Assembly (NCBI GenBank): GCA_964421085.1
Contig: CAYQVO010000046.1
Coordinates: 1-28,596, forward strand
Direction: 5' to 3'
DNA length: 28,596 nt
DNA from: CAYQVO01 sp964421085
GTDB taxonomy: Bacteria > Bdellovibrionota_C > UBA2361 > CAYQVO01
Part shown: positions 14,571 through 23,113 of the stretch, one piece after another
How positions within the stretch are numbered: position 1 is the stretch's first letter
Layout of the letters: every line of letters starts with the position of its first letter
The notes under the pieces: generated by a model
Told to the model about the DNA's origin: nothing
The model's input: the letters and a program-made list of their open reading frames with translations, nothing else
The model's database searches: none
Translations under genes and position numbers: made by a program

Positions 14571-16280
14571 GTGGAACGGGAAGGCCGAAACAGCGCAGAT
14601 TTTGTCTGTGTGGAGGCATTCCACGAACTGGAAGAGACAGGCGCCCGGGAAAGCCCGGAATCGATTCGTTCCGGCCCTGCTCTTCTGATACGGGGCGAAA
14701 ACAGTATCGTCATGTCCTCGCTCCTCGATGAGTTCAGGGGGAAGATCGATTTAATATACATTGATCCTCCTTTCGACATCGGAGCAGATGTGTCTGCGCA
14801 TCTGTCTATCGGAGAAAACTCATCCGGTTCATCTCCAAAGTCGGACCTTTTCAAGGCAGTGGCATATGGAGNNNNNNNNNNCTGGGAGAAAGGCGACGAA
14901 ACATACCTCGAGATGATCCGGAAAAGGCTGATACTGTGCCGCGAATTTCTGTCCGAGCGCGGGTCACTTTACCTTCACTGCGACTACCGGACGACCGCAT
15001 ACCTGCGTCTTCTGCTCGAAGAAGTTTTCGGCCGGAAAAACTATATTAATGAATGCATCTGGCACTACAAAACAGGAGGCATGCCCGAAAAACTCGGTTA
15101 CGGGCGAAAGCACGACACGATTCATTTTGTCGCAAAGGACGCGTCAAAAGCGATCTGGCATCCGCAGAAGGAAAAATCGTACCTGGGACACAAATACGGC
15201 TTCAGCAACATCGACGTCCGGCAGGATGAGCGTGGACACTACACGATGGTCCACCTCCGTGATGTGTGGACAATTCCCGCCCTTAGAGGAAATCAGCCCG
15301 AGCGTGTCGACTACCCCACGCAGAAACCGGAAGCTCTGCTCGAACGGATAATCCGGGCATCCTCCGATGAAGGAAGTATCGTAGCCGATTTCTTCTGCGG
15401 CTCCGGGACAACAGGCGTCGTGGCCGAGAGACTGGGCAGAAGATGGATAATGTGCGACCAGGGCGATCTTGCAGTTCATACATGCAGGAAACGGCTCCTG
15501 GAGCTTCATGCGGAAATCAGGCGGTCGGAAAAGAGCCCTCCCCCCTTCTCGCTTCTGGAACTGCGCGACGACGAGAGAAAAATCCGGATTAGAACAAAGA
15601 GCGGCGAAAAGGATCCGGACTGCCGAAATCTTGTGCTCGAACTGCTGAAAGCGGAACGGGTGGAAGAAGACGGGTTGTTCCACGGATGTCTGCACGGCCG
15701 TCCATGTCACATATCCGGCATCGATGATGTAGTTTCGTCCGCGGACATACACGCCCTTCGGGAATCTGCCATGCGGAAGGATGCTCCGGAAGTGTGGTGC
15801 GTGGGCTGGTCATTCAGTGAGGACATCGCTCACCTGCCCCGCGAACTCGACGGCGGCCCGCTTGTTCGGCTGGTTCAAATTCCGCGGGAGGTGCATCATC
15901 AGGGGCGGAAAAGCGCGCCGCGGTTCTTTGAGCTTCCGCGGTTTTCATTCGAAGTCGAACATCAGCTTGACGACACATATGACGTGAGGCTCGTGGAGTA
16001 TATTCCCGCACATGGTCTGGGGGATGACGAAGGCGAATCGCCGTCACGACGAAGAAACGAAGACTACCTGGATCTCTGGGCTGTTGATTTCGATTTTCAA
16101 CTGCCTTCCTGTTTTCACTACGACTGGTTCGATTCGAGAAACAGGAGAAAACGAAAGATTGAAACCTCGAGTCATGCGCACTGGAAATACTCCCGGCCCG
16201 GGACATATACGATAGCTGTTAAAGTCGTGGATGTAAGCGGCCTCGAATGCCGGGCGGTTAAGAGCATAACGGCGGGTTGA
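14571..16280 (+). CDS. beta-class site-specific DNA methyltransferase (N6-adenine or N4-cytosine)
   Basis: Motif IV DLIYIDPPFDIGAD (about 60-73) precedes motif I VADFFCGSGTTG, the order of beta-class enzymes such as type III Mod subunits. LSERGSLYLHCDYR, a YKTGGMPEKLGYGRKHDTI substrate loop and YPTQKPEALLERII are also typical. About 230 further residues end in a beta-rich HAHWKYSRPGTYTIAVKVVD segment, which may form an accessory DNA-binding domain. No restriction gene is adjacent, so it may be a solitary methylase or half of a system. The start is uncertain: GTG 14571 has no clear Shine-Dalgarno but follows the small membrane gene by 1 nt, and later GTGs are possible. An N run interrupts the gene at 14872-14881. 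Confidence 0.88.
   Translation: MEREGRNSADFVCVEAFHELEETGARESPESIRSGPALLIRGENSIVMSSLLDEFRGKIDLIYIDPPFDIGADVSAHLSIGENSSGSSPKSDLFKAVAYGXXXXWEKGDETYLEMIRKRLILCREFLSERGSLYLHCDYRTTAYLRLLLEEVFGRKNYINECIWHYKTGGMPEKLGYGRKHDTIHFVAKDASKAIWHPQKEKSYLGHKYGFSNIDVRQDERGHYTMVHLRDVWTIPALRGNQPERVDYPTQKPEALLERIIRASSDEGSIVADFFCGSGTTGVVAERLGRRWIMCDQGDLAVHTCRKRLLELHAEIRRSEKSPPPFSLLELRDDERKIRIRTKSGEKDPDCRNLVLELLKAERVEEDGLFHGCLHGRPCHISGIDDVVSSADIHALRESAMRKDAPEVWCVGWSFSEDIAHLPRELDGGPLVRLVQIPREVHHQGRKSAPRFFELPRFSFEVEHQLDDTYDVRLVEYIPAHGLGDDEGESPSRRRNEDYLDLWAVDFDFQLPSCFHYDWFDSRNRRKRKIETSSHAHWKYSRPGTYTIAVKVVDVSGLECRAVKSITAG
14872..14881. other. assembly gap (10 N) inside the methyltransferase gene
   Basis: Ten N follow AYG and precede WEKGDETYL in the protein. 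The reading frame happens to survive, giving four unknown residues. The round number of N suggests a nominal scaffold gap rather than a measured length. Confidence 0.95.
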
Positions 16281-16303
16281 TCCGACGCGTTTCGGAAACG
16301 GAA

Positions 16304-16346
16304 GGACGTCAAAAGCGGAGTATCCTGATGTCCACCGGCTTTTTTT
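16304..16346 (+). terminator. possible terminator after the methyltransferase gene
   Basis: An 8-bp stem GGACGTCA/TGATGTCC (16304-16311 with 16326-16333, one G-U pair) is followed 6 nt later by seven T (16340-16346). The spacing between stem and T run is longer than ideal, so this is a weak call. If correct, it isolates the sugar operon that starts at 16402. Confidence 0.35.
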
Positions 16347-16401
16347 GGTCTTGATACCTCCCTCCTTTCTCAGTATCAGTAAAGCAGAACAACTAACCGC
16401 C

Positions 16402-17811
16402 ATGACCTCGAACAAGCCCTGTCTCGGTATCGCCCAAATCTGCAACATGAGCATAGGATTCATGGGCATACAGTTCGGCTGGGGGCTCCAGATGGCGAAT
16501 ATGAGCGCCATATACGAGTATCTGGGCGCCAACCCCGACAGCATCCCGATCTTGTGGCTTGCGGCGCCCCTTACCGGGCTGATAGTCCAGCCTGTGATTG
16601 GACATTTAAGCGATATAACCTGGGGCCGGCTCGGGAGGCGCCGTCCATATTTCCTCATCGGCGCCATTCTTGCCTCGATTGCGCTCCTTCTTATGCCTTA
16701 TTCAGGCGCTCTTTTCATGGCGGCCGGACTGCTGTGGATACTGGACACCTGTGTGAATGTGAGCATGGAACCTTTCCGCGCATTCGTCGCCGACATGCTT
16801 CCCGAGGAGCAGAGGACGCTCGGGTATTCCATCCAGACACTTTTCGTTTCAATCGGCGCGGTAACAGCTTCCGCGTTTCCGTTTTTACTTGAACATGTTT
16901 TTGGAGTCGGGACTTCTCCTGCGACCGAACCTGCGATGGACGCTCTCGCGTCGACATCACCTGCTCACGGGGCTGTTTATTACATCGTGAGCGAGTTCCC
17001 CATCATTGGCCATTATGTCGCCGACAGTCTCCCGGGTATTATCAGGCTTTCGTTCCACACCGGCGCCGCGGTTTTTCTTTTCTGCGTGCTGTGGACGGTG
17101 ATCACATGCAGGGAATATCCGCCTGAAGATATGGAGGAGTTCAACCGGCGCAGGTCGGAACGGAGAGGATTCGTCCGGATATTTTCCGAGATCTTAAGCG
17201 GACTGAGGAACATGCCTCCAGTGATGCGCGAACTTGCGCCTGTTCAGTTCTTCAGCTGGGCCGGATTCTTCTGCATGTGGATGTATTTCCCAATCGCGGT
17301 GGGACACAGATTCGGCGCGGAAGGAACTCCGGAATATCTTCAGGGAGTGGAATGGGCGGGATTATGCTTTGCAGCCTACAATGCAGTCACCCTGGCCTAC
17401 TCGTTTTATCTTCCCCGAATCGCTTCCAGGATCGGACTCAAAGCGGCTCATATTTTCGGGCTTCTCTGCATCAGTGCGGCGATGACAGGCGTATTTTTCA
17501 CCCACGGAAAATGGGACGTCATGGCCCTGATGCTCGGCATCGGCATCGGTTGGGGAAGCGTGCTCACGATACCTTATGCGGTCCTTTCATGCTCTCTGCC
17601 TCAGGAAAAGATGGGAATGTACATGGGCATTTTCAATTTCTTCATCACTCTTCCGCAGATAGTAATCTCCCTTGGATTCGGCTGGGTTATGCAGCATGTG
17701 CTGGGGAACGAAAGGACGCTTGGAGTTGTTTTCGGCGGCGTGTGCTTTCTGATTGCCGCGGCGGCAATGTTGAAGGTGCACACTCCCTCTTCCGACAGGC
17801 AGGCGATATGA
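16402..17811 (+). CDS. MFS sugar transporter, SLC45/GPH-like
   Basis: The protein of about 469 residues is polytopic (about 12 TM helices). Between TM2 and TM3 it has the MFS signature GHLSDITWGRLGRRRPYF, whose GRRRP form is shared by the SLC45/sucrose-maltose and GPH branches, and an early GWGLQMANMSAIYEYLGA segment also typical of that branch. It probably imports a di- or oligosaccharide with protons or cations across the inner membrane. ATG 16402 is chosen over TTG 16345 because the upstream extension is not membrane-like and the protein then starts as usual for the family. No clear Shine-Dalgarno is seen for either start. The stop overlaps the ATG of the next gene (ATGA), making it the first gene of a coupled uptake operon. 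Confidence 0.88.
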   Translation: MTSNKPCLGIAQICNMSIGFMGIQFGWGLQMANMSAIYEYLGANPDSIPILWLAAPLTGLIVQPVIGHLSDITWGRLGRRRPYFLIGAILASIALLLMPYSGALFMAAGLLWILDTCVNVSMEPFRAFVADMLPEEQRTLGYSIQTLFVSIGAVTASAFPFLLEHVFGVGTSPATEPAMDALASTSPAHGAVYYIVSEFPIIGHYVADSLPGIIRLSFHTGAAVFLFCVLWTVITCREYPPEDMEEFNRRRSERRGFVRIFSEILSGLRNMPPVMRELAPVQFFSWAGFFCMWMYFPIAVGHRFGAEGTPEYLQGVEWAGLCFAAYNAVTLAYSFYLPRIASRIGLKAAHIFGLLCISAAMTGVFFTHGKWDVMALMLGIGIGWGSVLTIPYAVLSCSLPQEKMGMYMGIFNFFITLPQIVISLGFGWVMQHVLGNERTLGVVFGGVCFLIAAAAMLKVHTPSSDRQAI

Positions 17812-19853
17812 ATAAAACGGGTTTGCTGGTTATCATTCTGTTTCTCGGAACCCTGCTCGGAGTGCTTGCGGGTTCGCATCTCGATGCTCTCTCGGGAGCC
17901 GCGGTAAACAATTTTCTCAACATTCACACACTTGTTCAGACAGTCACCGATGCAAGCTTCTTCGCCATAATGGCGATAGGCATGACGATGGTGATCATAT
18001 CGGGAGGAATCGATCTCTCAGTCGGTTCCATTTATGCGCTGAGCGGCGTTCTTACCGCGATGGCGCTCCAGGACGGCACAATGGGCGATGGCGCGACAGT
18101 CGGAAGCGCGCTCGTTCTGTGCACCGGGATCGGGCTTGTATGCGGGCTCTTGAACGGCATAATGGTAGTGGGGCCCCGGGTGCATCCATTCATCATTACT
18201 CTCGGAACAATGTGGATATTCTGCGGAATTGCGTTCGTGGCGAGCCGGGCGAACAGCCTTCCTGTGCCGCAGTCGCTTACCTCCACGATAAAGGCGACAT
18301 TCGGGTTCGGCGCCGGGATCTATCCGATGCCGTTTCTGATCATGCTCCTGCTGACGATTCTTGGAACGGTGTACCTGAACAGGACCGTCATGGGCCGTCA
18401 TATCTACGCTGTCGGCGGGAACATTGAAGCAGGCAGATATGCAGGACTCAAAACAGGGAGGATTCTTGTCGGAGTCTACGCGGTATCAGGCCTTTGCGCG
18501 GGGCTTTCAGCGTTCATAGGGGGCGCTTATTACGGATCGGTCTCATGCGCCGACGCAACCGGTTACGAACTTTATGTGATCGCTTCGGCGGTTGTCGGAG
18601 GCGCAAGCCTTACAGGCGGGAGAGGCGAGGCTCTTGGAGGCGTTCTCGGCGCGCTTCTCATTATTCTCATCCGACAGTCAATCCGGACGCTTCACCTCGA
18701 TCAGAACTATGAATGGATAATCATCGGGTTTGCGATTGTTGCGGCGGTGGTCCTCGATCAATTCGGATCAAAGTGGGCTGTTTCGAGGAAACACGGCAAA
18801 GGCGGAGGCGGCGCGGAATCCGCACTGCGGAAAGTGAAAACTGCGGGCGGTCTCCTTCTGCTCGCCGGATGTCTTGCGGCGATTTTTTCACTGCGGCCCG
18901 GCCCGAAGCCGGCGAACGACAAAGATTCCGAGGCGCCTGTGTTTAAAATCGCTCTCATCGCGAAGAGCTCGACGAATCCTGTTTTCCTCTCCGCCAGGGT
19001 CGGAGCTGAAGCGGCGGCAGCGGAACTGTCGAAACTCGGCAAGGTCAAGGTCGAGATAGACTGGAGAACTCCGCCTGTCGAGGACGGGCAGGTGCAGGCG
19101 CAGCGGCTCGCGCAGGCTGTGAACGAGGGAGCGTCCGCGGCCATCATCTCGTGCTCTGACGCCGCAAAAGTGAACGGAGCCATAAACGACGCCGTCGATC
19201 GGGGCGTTCCCGTCATGACTTTCGACAGCGATGCCCCGGAGTCGAAGAGATTTGCGTACTATGGGGTGAACGATATCGATGCCGGAAGGCAGGTGATGTC
19301 CGAGCTTATAGAGTCGCTCGGCGGGAAAGGAAATGTCGCGATTCTGGCGGGCAATCAGAATGCGCCGAATCTCCAGAAACGGGCGGAAGGTGCGAGGAAG
19401 GAGGCTCAGACTCATCCGGGAATAAAGGTCACAGGGACATTTTACAATATAGAAACACCCCAGGATGCCGCAGCCGAGGTGTTGAGGGTCACGAATGCGT
19501 ATCCGGAAATTACGGGATGGGCGATGGTGGGAGGCTGGCCGCTTTTCACCGAGACGCTGCTCAATGATCTCGACCCGCAGAAGGTGAAAGTCGTGTCGAT
19601 AGATGCTCTGCCCATCGAGCTTCCGTACATAGAGAAGGGTATCGCTCCTGTACTGCTGGCGCAGCCGACATATATGTGGGGATGGACATCGGTGAAAACC
19701 ATTTATGAGCGCTACGTAAACAGGAGTCCCGACTCCGATGCGCCGACAATGCAGCTTGTACGGGTCACAAGAGAGAATCTCGGCGAGTGGGCCCGTCAGC
19801 TCAAAGCATGGGGGTTCACGGACGTACAGGAAAAATACCTGAAAATGCAGTGA
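17808..19853 (+). CDS. fused CUT2 ABC sugar permease and periplasmic binding protein
   Basis: One uninterrupted frame of 681 residues joins two normally separate proteins. Residues about 1-325 are an RbsC-type permease (polytopic; MVIISGGIDLSVGSIYALSG, HPFIITLGTMWIFCG, AVGGNIEAGRYAGLKTGR, ASLTGGRGE). A Gly-rich linker (KHGKGGGG, 329-336) leads to a short hydrophobic segment with a lipobox-like LAGC (Cys355). Residues about 378-681 are an RbsB-like binding protein (Peripla_BP_4: IALIAKSSTNPVF, IISCSDAAKVNGAINDAVDRGVPVMTFDSD, YYGVNDIDAGRQVM). It imports a monosaccharide-type ligand together with the ATPase encoded next. ATG 17808 overlaps the previous stop by 4 nt. GTG 18834 (Val343) could act as an internal start giving a separate lipoprotein. 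Confidence 0.93.
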   Translation: MNKTGLLVIILFLGTLLGVLAGSHLDALSGAAVNNFLNIHTLVQTVTDASFFAIMAIGMTMVIISGGIDLSVGSIYALSGVLTAMALQDGTMGDGATVGSALVLCTGIGLVCGLLNGIMVVGPRVHPFIITLGTMWIFCGIAFVASRANSLPVPQSLTSTIKATFGFGAGIYPMPFLIMLLLTILGTVYLNRTVMGRHIYAVGGNIEAGRYAGLKTGRILVGVYAVSGLCAGLSAFIGGAYYGSVSCADATGYELYVIASAVVGGASLTGGRGEALGGVLGALLIILIRQSIRTLHLDQNYEWIIIGFAIVAAVVLDQFGSKWAVSRKHGKGGGGAESALRKVKTAGGLLLLAGCLAAIFSLRPGPKPANDKDSEAPVFKIALIAKSSTNPVFLSARVGAEAAAAELSKLGKVKVEIDWRTPPVEDGQVQAQRLAQAVNEGASAAIISCSDAAKVNGAINDAVDRGVPVMTFDSDAPESKRFAYYGVNDIDAGRQVMSELIESLGGKGNVAILAGNQNAPNLQKRAEGARKEAQTHPGIKVTGTFYNIETPQDAAAEVLRVTNAYPEITGWAMVGGWPLFTETLLNDLDPQKVKVVSIDALPIELPYIEKGIAPVLLAQPTYMWGWTSVKTIYERYVNRSPDSDAPTMQLVRVTRENLGEWARQLKAWGFTDVQEKYLKMQ

Positions 19854-19855
19854 GC

Positions 19856-21412
19856 ATGATGGACGAATCGCCGTACATATCGCTCAAAGGGATAACAAAA
19901 ATTTTTCCGGGGGTCAGGGCTCTCTCCGATGTGAGCTTCGGCATAAAGAAGGCGACCTGCCATGCGCTCATGGGAGAAAACGGCGCGGGCAAAAGCACAC
20001 TTGGGAAAATAATCGCGGGTATACATTCTCCTGACGAGGGATCGATTGAAATTGACGGTGAGACTTACCAGTTTCAGAACTCGCGCGATGCTTCGGCAGC
20101 GGGAGTCGCAATGGTGCACCAGGAGCTTCTTTTCTGCGAAAATCTGTGTGTCGCCGAAAATATCTGCCTGAGCCGGCTTCCCAGCCGGTGGACATTTGTC
20201 GACAGAAAAGAGATGTACGCGGAAGCGGAGAGAGCCCTTGAACGCATAGGAGCGGATATCGATCCGGGCATAACGGTCTCCTCTCTCTCTGTCAGCCGGC
20301 AGCAGCTTGTGCAGATCGCCTCCGCGGTCGCGCACGGCGCGAAGATCCTGATTTTCGACGAGCCGACGAGCAGTCTTTCCCATCATGAAGCCGCGAAGCT
20401 TTTCGAGCTGATGCGCGAACTGAAGAAAAACGGCGTGACGCTTATCTTTGTGTCGCACCGGCTGGAGGAAATTTTTGCCATTACTGATGCTGTTACAGTC
20501 CTTCGAGACGGCCAGTTCGTCGCCACTGTCGACACAAAGGACACAGAAAGAGATGAGCTGGTGAAGCTCATGGTGGGCCGCACTATTGACGAGACCGGAC
20601 CGCAGCGTTCCGTTCCCGCGGAGGCGGACCGGACGGAACTGCTTGCAGTCGGAAATCTTTCGGTCGAAGGCCGGTTTGCGGACGTTTCTTTCAATCTGAA
20701 AAAAGGCGAGATTGTCGGTGTCGCGGGTCTTGTCGGAGCGGGAAGGACGGAACTTGGGGAGGCCTTGTTTGGAATCGTTCCCGCGACGCACGGCGAGATC
20801 CGGGTAAACGGAGAGATTGTCCGGATACGGGGAGTCCATGATGCTCTTGATCTTGGCATCGGACTCGTTCCCGAGGATCGGAAAAGGCACGGTCTCGTTC
20901 CCGGGATGAAGTGCAGGGAAAATCTGACGCTCTCAATCCTTGAAAGGCTGAGCTCGCTTAACTGGATTCGCAGAGAAGAAGAGAAGGAAGTTGTAGACAG
21001 ATATTACGAAGCGCTTCATGTCAGGCCTCCCGACCCTGAGGCTGTAATCACCAGTCTTTCGGGAGGAAATCAGCAGAAAATTGTTATCGCAAGATGGCTT
21101 GCCGCAGGATCCCGGATCCTTATCATTGATGAACCGACCCGGGGCGTCGATGTGTCGGCACGCGCTGAAATTCACCGGCTTATCCGCGAACTCGCGGATA
21201 AGGGAAGCGGAATTCTTTTAATATCGAGCGACCTTCCAGAGGTGCTTGCGCTGTCCGACAGGATCCTGGTTTTGAGGGAAGGACGCTTGATGACGGAGAT
21301 GCCGCGTGAAAACGCCTCCCAGGAAGAGCTCATGCGATGGATGACTGGAATGGTGCGGGAACCGGCAGCTGAAGGGGCGGAGCAACGGAATCAGCCTGAA
21401 GGTGAAGAATGA
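19856..21412 (+). CDS. sugar ABC transporter ATPase, RbsA/MglA type (two ABC domains)
   Basis: The 518-residue protein has the duplicated nucleotide-binding architecture of CUT2 importers. In domain 1, Walker A is GENGAGKST, the signature is degenerate (SLSVSRQQLVQIA) and Walker B is ILIFDEPTSSL. In domain 2, Walker A is degenerate (GLVGAGRTE), the canonical signature is LSGGNQQKIVIARWL and Walker B is ILIIDEPTRGVD. This asymmetry is normal for RbsA. It powers the fused permease encoded upstream from the cytoplasmic face. The start could be ATG 19856, ATG 19859 or GTG 19850, the last overlapping the previous stop. Coupled translation from the fused gene is likely. The stop overlaps the next ATG by 4 nt. 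Confidence 0.95.
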   Translation: MMDESPYISLKGITKIFPGVRALSDVSFGIKKATCHALMGENGAGKSTLGKIIAGIHSPDEGSIEIDGETYQFQNSRDASAAGVAMVHQELLFCENLCVAENICLSRLPSRWTFVDRKEMYAEAERALERIGADIDPGITVSSLSVSRQQLVQIASAVAHGAKILIFDEPTSSLSHHEAAKLFELMRELKKNGVTLIFVSHRLEEIFAITDAVTVLRDGQFVATVDTKDTERDELVKLMVGRTIDETGPQRSVPAEADRTELLAVGNLSVEGRFADVSFNLKKGEIVGVAGLVGAGRTELGEALFGIVPATHGEIRVNGEIVRIRGVHDALDLGIGLVPEDRKRHGLVPGMKCRENLTLSILERLSSLNWIRREEEKEVVDRYYEALHVRPPDPEAVITSLSGGNQQKIVIARWLAAGSRILIIDEPTRGVDVSARAEIHRLIRELADKGSGILLISSDLPEVLALSDRILVLREGRLMTEMPRENASQEELMRWMTGMVREPAAEGAEQRNQPEGEE

Positions 21413-23013
21413 AAGGACTTGTTTTCGTCATTTTGACATTGCTGTGCATACCGAATGCGCAGGCTGATGCCGCTTCCGAGATCGCCGAGCTCAAGGCGGA
21501 AATCGCGAGGATCAAGGCGGAAAGGGACGCGGAGATTTCGGCGCTCGAAAAACGCATAGAGAAGTTCGAAGAGAAGTTCACAACCCATATCGTCGCGCAG
21601 GAAGACAATCTTACGATGACTCATGAAGAGGTTGATGTTCTGAACCGGACCGAAGAGAAAAAAGAAAAGGGCGATATGAAAACGTATGCTGATATGACCG
21701 CGCTGCAGGCATATCAGACGACACTTCCGCCCGAGCTTCAGAAAGACAAGAATGAGGTTCCCGCAAAGCTCTTCGACTTCCTGAGCAAAGGATTCGAATG
21801 GCAGGGATACATCAGGTCGGGCTATGGAATAAACAGCAAAGGCGGACACATGGAAGCTTTCCAGGCGCCGGGCGCTTTGGCTAAATACAGACTTGGAAAC
21901 GAGGCCGAGACTTACGTTGAGACGGCCCTCATTCAGAAGAACTGGAATCCCGACGAGAGCGGCCCGAAAATAAAGTCGCAGGTCAGGCTCTCATACCAGA
22001 CCCAGGAATACTCCAGCTGGGACAGGGATAACGATATTGTGCTGCGCGAGGCTTACGCGTCGATGGATCATTTCGCGGACAGCGATCCCGGGGCCACTGT
22101 GTGGGCCGGCGAGCGTTTCTACCGTCTGCCCGAACTTAATATCAACGACTTCTGGTGGTATGACTTGAGCGGATACGGGGGAGGCTTTGAAAACATCTCC
22201 ACGCCGCTTGGCAAGGCCGCGCTGGCTTATATAGGTTTCAGTCCCAATGCTTCGAGTTACTGGACAAGCACGGACAAGGAAGCCTTCGAGTATGTGACAA
22301 ATAGCGGGCGGCTCGCAAAGAATAATCTGAATCTTATGTTATCTGAAGTGCCCGTACCCGGGGGACGGGGCACGTTCTGGGTCAACGGAGGATACCTGAA
22401 GGGCGGCACTGCGACCGGAGATCAGGGAGGAAAGCATTCGTATACGTCGGAGACCGGTTTCGACGCGGGCGTCATGCATCAGGCGAAGTTCGACAGTCTT
22501 GAAAATCAGTTCGCGGTGCAGTACGGGCTCGGCCCGAACAGTTCGCTCTCGGCAGGCGCGAATCTGCCGCCAACTTCGGATAATGAAGACTCGTGGACAC
22601 TCCGGTTCACGGAAATGTACGACCAGCAGATAACTCCACTGCTGAGCGCGGAAGTAAACGGAGTCTATCAGCTCGGAGACTCAGGGCTCGACCACGATTC
22701 CCGCTTCCAGTGGGCGAGCCTCGGGATAAGGCCTGTCTATCATTTCACCGACCATTTCGGTTTTGAGTTTGAGCCTGGTTTTGACTACGTTGAGAATTCT
22801 GGCGGTGGTCCCGATTCCTACCTCGTAAAAGCCACGCTCGCATTAAGGCTTTCGCCTCACCCCGATTTCTTCAGCCGTCCCGCATTCCGACTGTTCGGTA
22901 CATACGCCGGATGGGGAGAAGGTTTCAGGGGATTTCGCTCGCTCGGCGGCGACGGTTACCTCCATTCACGAGAGGGATGGAACTTCGGCGTGCAGGCCGA
23001 GTACTGGTGGTAA
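21409..23013 (+). CDS. LamB-type sugar porin with N-terminal coiled coil
   Basis: The 534-residue protein has a signal peptide (cleavage near AQADAA), a coiled-coil segment (about 21-60, Glu/Lys/Ile-rich heptads) and then a beta-barrel matching the LamB/maltoporin family. FEWQGYIRSGYGINSKGG, FQAPGALAKYRLGNEAETYVE and VWAGERFYRLPELNINDFWWYD followed by SGYGGGFENI track E. coli LamB landmarks, and the chain ends FGVQAEYWW with the terminal aromatic required for barrel insertion. It forms the outer-membrane entry for the sugars handled by the upstream transporters. The extra coiled coil is like that of periplasmic-anchored porins and may reach the peptidoglycan. It overlaps the ATPase gene by 4 nt and is the last gene of the operon. 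Confidence 0.92.
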   Translation: MKGLVFVILTLLCIPNAQADAASEIAELKAEIARIKAERDAEISALEKRIEKFEEKFTTHIVAQEDNLTMTHEEVDVLNRTEEKKEKGDMKTYADMTALQAYQTTLPPELQKDKNEVPAKLFDFLSKGFEWQGYIRSGYGINSKGGHMEAFQAPGALAKYRLGNEAETYVETALIQKNWNPDESGPKIKSQVRLSYQTQEYSSWDRDNDIVLREAYASMDHFADSDPGATVWAGERFYRLPELNINDFWWYDLSGYGGGFENISTPLGKAALAYIGFSPNASSYWTSTDKEAFEYVTNSGRLAKNNLNLMLSEVPVPGGRGTFWVNGGYLKGGTATGDQGGKHSYTSETGFDAGVMHQAKFDSLENQFAVQYGLGPNSSLSAGANLPPTSDNEDSWTLRFTEMYDQQITPLLSAEVNGVYQLGDSGLDHDSRFQWASLGIRPVYHFTDHFGFEFEPGFDYVENSGGGPDSYLVKATLALRLSPHPDFFSRPAFRLFGTYAGWGEGFRGFRSLGGDGYLHSREGWNFGVQAEYWW

Positions 23014-23113
23014 AGGGACACTCAGACTTCGGGGGGCTTCGTTCAAAGAAGGAGCAGTTCTCCAATGCGATGTGCCTGTTCAGAAAATGATTTGTGGACC
23101 GGAAGCGAGACTG

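Noticed and set aside
14348..14854. 168-residue minus-strand frame opposite the DUF5989-like and methyltransferase genes
   Set aside because: The plus strand carries recognisable protein signatures throughout. The minus translation is basic and low in structure.
17277..17807. Upstream extension of the fused permease frame into the MFS gene
   Set aside because: This stretch overlaps the MFS coding region in another frame and has no membrane-like sequence. The permease starts naturally at the ATGA overlap at 17808.
19796..20890. 364-residue minus-strand frame opposite the RbsA-like gene
   Set aside because: Shadow of a strongly conserved ABC ATPase in a GC-biased codon context. It has no recognisable domain.
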